This document shows, in pieces, positions 1-5,258 of a stretch of DNA of 17,440 nt. Both the position numbers and the translations under genes were made by a program. A model generated the notes under the pieces. That model searched no databases. It was not told the DNA's origin and saw only the letters and a list, made by a program, of their open reading frames with translations. The DNA lies in NCBI GenBank assembly GCA_036848175.1, contig DAIUKO010000147.1, positions 1 to 17,440 on the forward strand, written 5' to 3'. The stretch is from QHWF01 sp036848175. Its GTDB lineage: Bacteria > Acidobacteriota > Vicinamibacteria > Vicinamibacterales > CAVVIG01. Each line of letters opens with the position of its first letter. Position 1 is the stretch's first letter.

Positions 1-555
1 CTGCAGCGCCTGCCCGGCATCGGCCCGAAGGGCGCGCAGCGTCTCGCCTTTCACATCCTCAAGACGCCGCGCGAGCAAACCGATCGACTCGCCGAGGCGG
101 TCCGCGACGTGAAGGAGCGGGTCACCTACTGCTCGATCTGCAGCAACATCACCGACAACGATCCGTGCAGCTTCTGCCGGAACGAGAGCCGGGATCATCA
201 CGTCATCTGCGTCGTCGAAGAGCCGCAGAACGTCACGGCGATCGAGAAGACGCGCGAATTCAAAGGTGTGTACCACGTGCTGATGGGCACGCTCTCGCCG
301 CTGCAGGGCATCGGACCCGACGATTTGAAGATCAAGAGCCTGCTCGCGCGCGTCAGCAATGGCGTCTCCGAGATCATCCTGGCCACCAATCCCACGGTCG
401 AGGGCGAAGCGACGGCCATCTATCTGGCGCGGCTCCTCAAGCCACTCGGCGCGAAGGTGACGCGCATCGCGATGGGCGTGCCGGTCGGCAGCGATCTCGA
501 GTACGCGGACGAAGTGACGATGCACAAGGCGCTCGAAGGGCGCCGCGAAGTGTAG
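1..555 (+). CDS. recR: Recombination mediator protein RecR (5' end outside window)
   Basis: RecR acts with RecF and RecO in the cytoplasm to load RecA onto gapped single-stranded DNA. The frame is open from base 1 and ends at TAG 553-555, giving 184 visible residues. RecR is usually about 200 residues, so roughly 15 N-terminal residues lie to the left of the window. In visible-residue numbering, the helix-hairpin-helix is at about 4-20 (LPGIGPKGAQRLAFHIL). The C4 zinc finger is C44, C47, C56 and C59 (CSIC...CSFC). A Toprim domain starts near residue 67 (ICVVEEPQ) and contains GTLSPLQGIGPDDL and ATNPTVEGEATA, all typical of RecR. The ATG-free internal start at base 109 is not the real start because the HhH motif lies upstream of it. 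In many bacteria recR follows dnaX and a YbaB/EbfC gene, which would be off the left edge. Identification is firm. Confidence 0.97.
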   Translation: MQRLPGIGPKGAQRLAFHILKTPREQTDRLAEAVRDVKERVTYCSICSNITDNDPCSFCRNESRDHHVICVVEEPQNVTAIEKTREFKGVYHVLMGTLSPLQGIGPDDLKIKSLLARVSNGVSEIILATNPTVEGEATAIYLARLLKPLGAKVTRIAMGVPVGSDLEYADEVTMHKALEGRREV

Positions 556-561
556 CTGCGT

Positions 562-651
562 GTCCTCCGCGTCCTTCGTCTCCTCTGTGTCCTTCGTGTC
601 CTCTGTGTCCTCTGTGTCTTCTGTGTCCTCTGTGCCATCCGTGTTTTCTTA
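562..651. repeat. 9-bp-period minisatellite between recR and the DUF4203 gene
   Basis: Immediately after the recR stop there are nine consecutive 9-base units (562-642) plus a decayed tenth. Units at 598, 607 and 625 are identical (GTCCTCTGT). The others differ by one to four bases, for example GTCCTTCGT at 571 and 589. Both strands stay open through it, producing low-complexity Arg/Thr-rich reading frames on the minus strand that are not genes. The exact 9-base phasing without spacers excludes a CRISPR array. Function is unknown; it may simply be replication-slippage satellite DNA. Confidence 0.9.
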
Positions 652-656
652 GCTGC

Positions 657-1259
657 ATGCTACCGTCTGCCTACGGGATTCCCGCTGCCCTCGCGCTCGT
701 GATCGGCGGCGCAGTATCGTGCTTCGCCGGCTATCGTCTGTTCAGATTCGTCCTCGCCATCTACGGGTTCATCCTCGGCGCGATGCTCGCGAGCTCGGTG
801 ATGGGCGCGACCAGCACCGGCGCGATGATCGTTGCGGCAATCGTCGGCGGCGTCGCCGGTGCGCTCGTGCTCACGCTCGCGTATTTCGTCGGCATTGCGC
901 TCGTCGGCGCCGGTCTCGGCGCGCTCGTCGCGCACGTACTCTGGCAATCGTTCAGCACCGGCGATCCGCCGGCGATTGCGGTCATTCTCCTGGCCGTCGC
1001 CGGTTCGATCGGCTCGATGCTGCTGCAGCGGTACGTGATCATCGTCGCCACGTCGTTCGGCGGCGCCTGGACGCTGCTGGTCGGACTGTTCGCGTTGACC
1101 GGCGATCGCCGCGCCGCGCGTGCGGCGGTCAGCGGCGACGTCTGGATTCTCTATCCCACGACCGCGCCGGGACAGCGCTGGGTTCCAATCGCGTGGATGG
1201 TACTCGGCCTGATCGGCACAGCGGTGCAGCTGGGAATCACCGGAAAACAAAAGGGGTAA
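657..1259 (+). CDS. Multispanning membrane protein, DUF4203/TMEM198-like
   Basis: A predicted inner-membrane protein of 200 residues with about seven hydrophobic helices, at roughly 8-27, 30-48, 56-76, 77-97, 106-125, 126-146 and 176-193. The middle helices are very rich in Gly and Ala. A short hydrophilic loop (about 149-174) separates helix 6 from helix 7. The pattern and the opening (LVIGGAVSCFAGYRLFRFVLAIYGFILGA) resemble the DUF4203/TMEM198 family, whose biochemical role is unknown. The ATG at 657 is chosen because it directly precedes the first helix; the open frame extends far upstream but only through recR and the minisatellite. No clear ribosome binding site precedes it, so a start at GTG 699 or elsewhere cannot be excluded. 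Its stop lies 2 nt before the OsmC start, which indicates an operon with translational coupling. Confidence 0.78.
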   Translation: MLPSAYGIPAALALVIGGAVSCFAGYRLFRFVLAIYGFILGAMLASSVMGATSTGAMIVAAIVGGVAGALVLTLAYFVGIALVGAGLGALVAHVLWQSFSTGDPPAIAVILLAVAGSIGSMLLQRYVIIVATSFGGAWTLLVGLFALTGDRRAARAAVSGDVWILYPTTAPGQRWVPIAWMVLGLIGTAVQLGITGKQKG

Positions 1260-1261
1260 CT

Positions 1262-1702
1262 ATGGCAACTTTCGAACGGCACGTTGACGTGGATTGGAAA
1301 GGCTCGGTCACCGAAGGCAGCGGCGTGGCGAAGGCGGGCACCAGCGCGTTCGCGCTGCCCGTCACGTTTGCATCCCGCATCGGTGAGCCGGGCGGCAAGA
1401 CGAGTCCCGAGGAGTTGATGGCGGCGGCCCACGCCGCATGCTATGCGATGGCCTTGAACGGCACGCTCGGCCGCAAGGGCGCGTCGGCGGATCGCACGGT
1501 CGTGCGCGCGACGATCACCGCGGACAAAGGCGATGCCGGGATCAAGATTGGATCGTCGAAGCTCGAAGTGACGGCGTACGGACTCAAGGGCCTCGACGCC
1601 GCGCAGTTCGCGGAAGCCGCGAAGGAAGCCGAGGGCCGCTGCCCGGTGTCGAACGCCTATCGCGGGACGATGCAGATTACGGTCGACGCAAAAGTGGGGT
1701 AG
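1262..1702 (+). CDS. osmC: OsmC family peroxiredoxin (organic hydroperoxide reductase)
   Basis: OsmC enzymes reduce organic hydroperoxides with a pair of active cysteines and protect the cytoplasm from oxidative or osmotic stress. The 146-residue product has the family's size and both catalytic cysteines: C60 in PEELMAAAHAACYAMAL and C127 in EGRCPVSNAY. The conserved PEEL acidic pair (E50/E51) and an arginine (R39) precede the first cysteine. The order and spacing match E. coli OsmC rather than Ohr, which has a different start and hydrophobic core. ATG 1262 is supported by a Shine-Dalgarno AAGGGG at 1251-1256 that lies inside the last codons of the upstream membrane-protein gene, so the two are probably translationally coupled. 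The gene is intact and overlaps the beginning of the decayed hydrolase remnant. Assignment to the OsmC subfamily is strong; physiological regulation is not visible. Confidence 0.93.
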   Translation: MATFERHVDVDWKGSVTEGSGVAKAGTSAFALPVTFASRIGEPGGKTSPEELMAAAHAACYAMALNGTLGRKGASADRTVVRATITADKGDAGIKIGSSKLEVTAYGLKGLDAAQFAEAAKEAEGRCPVSNAYRGTMQITVDAKVG

Positions 1703-1707
1703 GAACG

Positions 1708-2078
1708 CGTCTCATCGCGGGCGTCTGGCTGCTGCTCGCAGTTGCATGCGGCGGTGGCTCGACGCAGCCGACGCCGGCCGCGCCGATCGTGTCCGGCGTG
1801 CCGGCTGCGATTGGCGACGGCTGGACGCTTTCGAATCCGCGCGACGAGCGCATCGACGTCGCTCGCATCGACTCGCTGCCTACGGCGCGCAGTATGGAAT
1901 GTTGTGGTGGCTGCGGACTGCGACAGGCGCCGCGGATGTCCCGGAGGCGTGGGGCGCACGCGGCCAGCATATCTTCATTGTCCGGCCGATGAATCTCGTG
2001 GTCGTCGTCATCGCGCGCGACGACCGTACCGATATGGGCCGTCAGATTCTCGACGAGATCCTCGCCGCGACGAGGTGA
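1708..2078 (+). pseudogene. Serine hydrolase (beta-lactamase-like) remnant, internally deleted and frameshifted
   Basis: Two pieces of a secreted serine hydrolase are fused in different frames. The first (about 1708-1875, frame 1) reads as a lipoprotein-like leader, LIAGVWLLLAVACGGG, followed by a Pro-rich linker and GDGWTLSNPRDERIDVARIDSL, which resembles the start of the mature domain of exported class-C beta-lactamase-like hydrolases. The second (about 1874-2078, frame 2) reads AYGAQYGMLWWLRTATG, then RGQHIFIVRPMNLVVVVIARDD and GRQILDEILAATR before TGA. That is the typical C-terminal end of such enzymes. The catalytic SxxK and YxN regions, some 250 residues in the family, are absent. No ATG, GTG or TTG precedes the leader in its frame. 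The parts therefore look like the ends of one gene after a large internal deletion. The family call is inference from recognisable end motifs. Confidence 0.68.
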
Positions 2079-2083
2079 CAAGA

Positions 2084-2128
2084 GGCGGCGCGGCGCGCCG
2101 TGGGGCTCGCTCACGACGTTCGCTCGTG
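2084..2128 (-). repeat. GC-rich element A (inverted partner of 3493-3537)
   Basis: Read on the minus strand, this ~45-bp segment starts CACGAGCGAACG and ends GGCGCGCCGCGCCGCC. It aligns with the plus-strand segment at 3493-3537 with only a handful of mismatches and two single-base gaps. It overlaps the last codons and the TGA of the AraC-type gene (stop at 2111-2113). The pair sits in opposite orientations at the two outer ends of the AraC/DUF6265 divergent unit. It may be a dispersed REP-like element or a termination-associated sequence. Confidence 0.6.
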
Positions 2129-2938
2129 TGATTCGGAGAAGAACCCGTTCAACTCGGCACTGCGAAGCAAGTGCGCTTCCGGCGAACAGCCGGCGAGCTC
2201 ACGGAACTCGCGAACGAAGTGCGCCTGATCGGCGTAGCCGCACTCGATCGCGGTTTGGGTTCCGCGGCCGCCGGCCTCGAGCGTTCGAAGCATCCGCAGC
2301 GCATGCTGGAAGCGAACGATCCGTGCGAGGCGCTTCGGCGAGATGCCAACGAGCGTCTGGAACCGCCGCTCGAGATGCCGCCGCGTCAGGCCGACGTGAT
2401 GCGCGACGCGATCGATTGACGCACGGCCGCGATGCCGATCGACGATCTCGACCGCGCGGCGCACACGTGGATCGACGCGTACGTCGATTCCGACGGCAAT
2501 CCGATCGAGTACAGCGGCAGCCCCAATCGACGTCGATTCCGTCGCATCGCGAACTTCATTGAGCGATCGCGAGAGCGGACCGAGCACCTCGTCGACACCG
2601 ATGGTCAGACCGGCGAGTTCGTGCTGCGGAACTCGCAGCAGTGCGGCCGCGCCGTCGGGGTGAAACCGAATGCCGACGACCGCGATACGCCCCGTCGCGC
2701 GCAGCGCAAGCTGACCGGTGAGTTGTCCGGCGACCAGCACGGCCGGCTGGCGTTGGACGATGCCATCCGGGCGAATGCGCTCGAACGGATCGCCCAGATG
2801 GACGACGAGCTCGGGGCAGCCGTCCGGCAAGATCGGCTGGATCGCCTCGCTGAGATCGCGGGCATGACCGTCGAGCGTCCACACGCGCCTGACGATGGAT
2901 GCGAGCGCCGGCGGCGGAGCCGATTCGTTGTATTCCAC
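2111..2938 (-). CDS. AraC family transcriptional regulator with DUF6597-type N-terminal domain
   Basis: A predicted DNA-binding regulator of 275 residues. Residues 1-130 carry the N-terminal domain of the AraC subgroup with the signature ILPDGCPELVVHLGD (36-50) and a VGIRFHPDGAAALLRVP segment (88-104). The C-terminal AraC/XylS domain has two helix-turn-helices: one at about 173-193 (SIDRVAHHVGLTRRHLERRF) and one at about 228-246 (TAIECGYADQAHFVREF), followed by the typical GCSPEAHL. GTG 2938 (reading VEYNESAPPPALAS) is proposed as start because the family begins just before this segment. The frame stays open to 3256, and no clear ribosome binding site decides it. It is divergent from the DUF6265 gene with about 76 nt between them and may regulate it; this is inference. 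Its ligand is unknown. Its stop codon lies within repeat element A. Confidence 0.87.
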   Translation of the reverse strand: MEYNESAPPPALASIVRRVWTLDGHARDLSEAIQPILPDGCPELVVHLGDPFERIRPDGIVQRQPAVLVAGQLTGQLALRATGRIAVVGIRFHPDGAAALLRVPQHELAGLTIGVDEVLGPLSRSLNEVRDATESTSIGAAAVLDRIAVGIDVRVDPRVRRAVEIVDRHRGRASIDRVAHHVGLTRRHLERRFQTLVGISPKRLARIVRFQHALRMLRTLEAGGRGTQTAIECGYADQAHFVREFRELAGCSPEAHLLRSAELNGFFSESHERTS

Positions 2939-3002
2939 GGATGCCGCGCGAAGGTAGCATCGCCTGTCGCATTTCTTCAAGCGCGCTGGTTGCCGATACG
3001 CG

Positions 3003-3008
3003 TACAGT
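3003..3008 (+). promoter_or_regulatory. Possible -10 box giving a leaderless DUF6265 transcript
   Basis: TACAGT at 3003-3008 is a fair match to a sigma-70 -10 box. Its spacing would put the transcription start on the A of the ATG at 3015. No Shine-Dalgarno sequence precedes that ATG, which fits leaderless initiation. No convincing -35 box is seen at the right distance, so this is tentative. Confidence 0.25.
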
Positions 3009-3014
3009 GCCCGC

Positions 3015-3482
3015 ATGCACACGAAAATCGTCGCGGCATGGCTTGCCGTCGTGGCCGCAGCGCAGACGCCGCCGCCGGCGCGTCCGCCCGCGCGAGCGTC
3101 GATTGCGCAGGTGGCGTGGATCGCCGGCACGTGGTCGGGCGAGGCCGGCGGCGCCACGTTCGAGGAGCGCTGGACTCCGCCGGCCGGCGGCGCCATGCTC
3201 GCCGTCTCGCGGACGCTCAAAGGCGACCGCATGATCGCCTTCGAATTCCTGCGCATCGTCGAGCGCAGCGGCGGTCTCGTCTACATGGCGCAGCCGGAGG
3301 GACGGCCGCCGACCGACTTCGTGCTCACCGAGATCGCCACCGAGAGCGCGACGTTCGAGAACCCGGCACACGATTTTCCGAAAATGATCCGGTATGCGAA
3401 GCGGCCTGACGGCTCGCTCGAAGCGCGGATCAGCGACGGTGCACAGCGCGCGCAATCGTTCGTCTTCCGTCGTGCACCGTGA
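3015..3482 (+). CDS. Secreted DUF6265 domain protein
   Basis: A 155-residue protein of unknown function, predicted to be exported. Residues 1-16 (MHTKIVAAWLAVVAAA) form a short signal peptide, followed by a Pro/Ala-rich linker to about 28. The rest is a single DUF6265-like domain: WIAGTWSGE (35-43), EERWTPPAGGAMLAVSRT (50-67), FEFLRI (76-81) and the hallmark ENPAHDFPKMIRYAKRPDGSLEARI (115-139). The domain resembles a small beta-barrel, lipocalin-like fold, but no ligand is known. The gene faces away from the AraC-type regulator and no other gene follows it closely, so it may be that regulator's target. No Shine-Dalgarno sequence is visible ahead of ATG 3015. The family call is good; the role is unknown. 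Confidence 0.8.
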   Translation: MHTKIVAAWLAVVAAAQTPPPARPPARASIAQVAWIAGTWSGEAGGATFEERWTPPAGGAMLAVSRTLKGDRMIAFEFLRIVERSGGLVYMAQPEGRPPTDFVLTEIATESATFENPAHDFPKMIRYAKRPDGSLEARISDGAQRAQSFVFRRAP

Positions 3483-3492
3483 CAGGGCCGCC

Positions 3493-3537
3493 CACGAGCG
3501 AGCGCAGCGAAGCGAGCCCACCGCGCGCCGCGCCGCC
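3493..3537 (+). repeat. GC-rich element B (inverted partner of 2084-2128)
   Basis: It begins CACGAGCGAGCGCAGCGA and ends CGCGCGCCGCGCCGCC, 10 nt after the DUF6265 stop. It matches the minus-strand sequence of element A across about 45 bp. Each copy is at the 3' end of the gene it follows, so the two bracket the divergent AraC/DUF6265 unit. The GC-only second half reduces the significance of the match, but the GAGCGA...GCGAGCCC part is specific. Confidence 0.6.
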
Positions 3538-3569
3538 GCACCGACCTGCACCGTTTCAGCGCCGCCACC

Positions 3570-3598
3570 TTGACAAGCGCGATCCGGTCGGTGAATAA
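3570..3598 (+). promoter_or_regulatory. Sigma-70-like promoter for amidohydrolase 1
   Basis: A perfect -35 box TTGACA (3570-3575) is followed after 17 bases by GAATAA (3593-3598), a moderate -10 box. The predicted transcription start is near 3605, about 57 nt before the ATG at 3662. It lies in the only sizeable AT-richer stretch of this spacer. No other promoter-like pair is evident here. Confidence 0.5.
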
Positions 3599-3600
3599 GA

Positions 3601-3659
3601 GTCCTCCATCCAGCTAACGAATCTTTTATGCCGGCGTAGACGCAGAGAAAATGGAGGAC
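3601..3659 (+). promoter_or_regulatory. Perfect 9-bp anti-Shine-Dalgarno pairing in the leader
   Basis: GTCCTCCAT (3601-3609) is the exact reverse complement of ATGGAGGAC (3651-3659), which contains the ribosome binding site GGAGGA (3653-3658) of amidohydrolase 1. If both arms are transcribed they could form a long-range stem across a 41-nt loop and hide the ribosome binding site. With the start predicted from the -10 box at 3593, only the last five bases of the left arm would be in the RNA, so an upstream start would be needed for full pairing. Confidence 0.45.
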
Positions 3660-3661
3660 CG

Positions 3662-5053
3662 ATGGTCAACCGTCTCCGGTTCGCGAGCCTCATCGTCGCG
3701 GTCGCCGTCGTTTCGGGCACGGTTGCGTGGTCTCAGGCTCCGCGCAGCGCGCCGCAGTCACCCTACCTCGCGGCCCCGGACAATCTCGTGGCGGTTCGTG
3801 CCGGCCGGATGTTCGACGCCAAAGCCGGCGCCATGCTGAACAACCAGGTGATTCTGATCAAAGGCGATCGGATCGTCGACGTCGGTCCCTCGCTGCAGGT
3901 TCCCGCCGACGCCCGCGTGATCGATCTCAGCAGCGCGACGGTGCTGCCGGGCATGATCGACGCGCACGTGCACAACGCCGGCCGCGGCGATTCCGTCGAG
4001 ATGAAGACGATCGTCATGGTGCAAAGCGCTGTCCGCGATCTCGAAGCCGGCTTCACGACCACCGTCGACATGGACTCGCGCGGCGGCTTCGGCACGGTGG
4101 AATTGAGAGATGCGATCAACGAAGGCCTCATCAAAGGGCCGCGGATGCAGGTCTCCGGGCAGTCGCTGAACCAGCGGGCGAGCGCTCCCTATCCGAACCC
4201 GGGTCCCGGCTTCTACTCGGGCTTCACCGAAGGCAAGAACATCAACGGTCCGTGGCTGGCGCGCGCCGCCGTGCGCGAGGCGAAGCTCCACGGCGTCGAT
4301 TGGGTCAAGATCTACACGACCCAGGATTTCGTCGGCGGCCACGAGCTGAACGAGTTCAGACCCGATGGCTCGCTGGTCGCGTCGCCGTCGCTGACCTTCG
4401 AGGAAGTGCAGGCGATCGTCGACGAGGCGCACCGCATGGGATTGAAGGTTGCCTGCCACACCTACGGCGGCGACGGCATGCGCTCGTCGATCAATGCAGG
4501 CGTCGATCTGAGCATGCACGTCACCGAGCTCTACAAGGACGACGCGCTCGTGAACACGGTCGTGCAGAAGAAGCTGCCGATCATGATCACGATCGACGAT
4601 CTCGTCGGCCTCAACAACGGCGACAAGCGATTGCTCGCCAACCTTGGAATCACCGGCGACAAGGCGGTGACTCGTCTCGGCATGGCCGAACTGACCTTCA
4701 AGAAGCTGTTGAAAGCCGGCGTGCCGCTGGTGTTCGGCAGCGGCGCGGTCGCCGGCGACGGAACGTTTCCGCACGGCAAGCAGGCCGATCAATTCGCCTG
4801 GATGGTTCGCTGGGGCATGACCTCCACACAGGCGCTCCAGACGACCTTCATCGGCGCCGCCAATGTCCTCAACTACAACTGGGCCAACCGCGTCGGCACT
4901 CTTGAAAAAGGGAAGTTCGCCGACGTCATCGCCGTCGCCGGCAATCCGCTCACGGACGTGACGGAGCTGGAGCGCGTCAAGTTCGTGATGAAGGGCGGCG
5001 TCGTCGTGAAAAACGAGATCGCTCTGCGATCCCCATCGACAGCAGCACAGTAA
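3662..5053 (+). CDS. Secreted amidohydrolase family protein (amidohydrolase 1)
   Basis: A 463-residue member of the amidohydrolase superfamily (imidazolonepropionase/prolidase-like group), which hydrolyses amide bonds in cyclic or dipeptide-like substrates. Residues 1-24 form a signal peptide, so it probably acts in the periplasm. Visible metal-site elements are DAHVH (H102, H104), WVKIY (K216, the candidate bridging lysine), ACHTYGG (H266) and SMHVTEL (H286). The canonical Asp of the 'fGTDaG' strand is not obvious: the segment reads VFGSGAVAGDGTFPHG (357-372), with Gly361 where Asp is expected, although D366 might substitute after a loop shift. The C-terminal VGTLEKGKFADVIAVAGNPLTD block is typical. 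ATG 3662 is favoured by GGAGGA at 3653-3658. It is followed after 205 nt by TonB-dependent receptor 1. The substrate is unknown. Confidence 0.88.
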   Translation: MVNRLRFASLIVAVAVVSGTVAWSQAPRSAPQSPYLAAPDNLVAVRAGRMFDAKAGAMLNNQVILIKGDRIVDVGPSLQVPADARVIDLSSATVLPGMIDAHVHNAGRGDSVEMKTIVMVQSAVRDLEAGFTTTVDMDSRGGFGTVELRDAINEGLIKGPRMQVSGQSLNQRASAPYPNPGPGFYSGFTEGKNINGPWLARAAVREAKLHGVDWVKIYTTQDFVGGHELNEFRPDGSLVASPSLTFEEVQAIVDEAHRMGLKVACHTYGGDGMRSSINAGVDLSMHVTELYKDDALVNTVVQKKLPIMITIDDLVGLNNGDKRLLANLGITGDKAVTRLGMAELTFKKLLKAGVPLVFGSGAVAGDGTFPHGKQADQFAWMVRWGMTSTQALQTTFIGAANVLNYNWANRVGTLEKGKFADVIAVAGNPLTDVTELERVKFVMKGGVVVKNEIALRSPSTAAQ

Positions 5054-5102
5054 GAGCACGTTTCAGACCGACGTCGTAGGGCGGAATCGTGCCTGCCCCG
5101 AG

Positions 5103-5133
5103 CGCTCGTCCTTCGACAGGCTCAGGACGAGCG
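5103..5133. repeat. REP-like dispersed hairpin (CCTTCGACAGGCTCAGGACG core)
   Basis: A 10-bp inverted repeat (CGCTCGTCCT 5103-5112 against AGGACGAGCG 5124-5133) surrounds an 11-nt loop TCGACAGGCTC. The core CTTCGACAGGCTCAGGACG is a motif I know as a very common extragenic repeat in many bacteria; read in the reverse direction it gives spurious RPEPVEG peptides. It lies between amidohydrolase 1 and receptor 1 and may act as a transcription attenuator or mRNA stabiliser. Confidence 0.75.
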
Positions 5134-5149
5134 TCGAGGGTCCGCCCCA

Positions 5150-5173
5150 GGGGCCGACACATGGGTCGACCCC
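5150..5173. repeat. Second GC-rich hairpin in the same spacer
   Basis: GGGGCCGAC (5150-5158) pairs with GTCGACCCC (5165-5173) apart from one C/A mismatch, around a 6-nt loop. No run of T follows, so it is not a standard intrinsic terminator. Together with the REP-like hairpin it makes the 205-nt spacer between amidohydrolase 1 and receptor 1 highly structured. The rest of that spacer shows no clear promoter. Confidence 0.55.
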
Positions 5174-5244
5174 TACGGCGAAGTCTTTGAAACCGCCTCT
5201 ACATAAGCGCGCGCTCGTCCTTCTTCGGAAACGTCTCACGTATC

Positions 5245-5250
5245 AAGGAG
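5245..5250 (+). promoter_or_regulatory. Ribosome binding site deciding the start of receptor 1
   Basis: AAGGAG lies 8 nt before ATG 5259. It supports that start over the TTG at 5187, which would add 24 basic residues ahead of the signal peptide. Confidence 0.8.
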
Positions 5251-5258
5251 AAAGTACC

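Noticed and set aside
562..651. Possible CRISPR-like array
   Set aside because: Units are 9 bp, contiguous, with no spacers, and no cas genes are in the window.
2939..3256. Longer N-terminus for the AraC-type regulator (to 3256)
   Set aside because: The extra residues overlap the DUF6265 gene in antisense, are low complexity, and precede the normal start of the family's N-terminal domain.
3651..3839. Short frame starting at ATG 3651 ahead of amidohydrolase 1
   Set aside because: Its ATG is part of the ribosome binding region of the real gene, it has no upstream ribosome binding site, and the peptide is Arg/Ser-rich shadow sequence overlapping the amidohydrolase.
4977..5162. Minus-strand peptide containing RPEPVEG
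   Set aside because: This is the well-known spurious translation of the dispersed REP-like repeat, not a gene.
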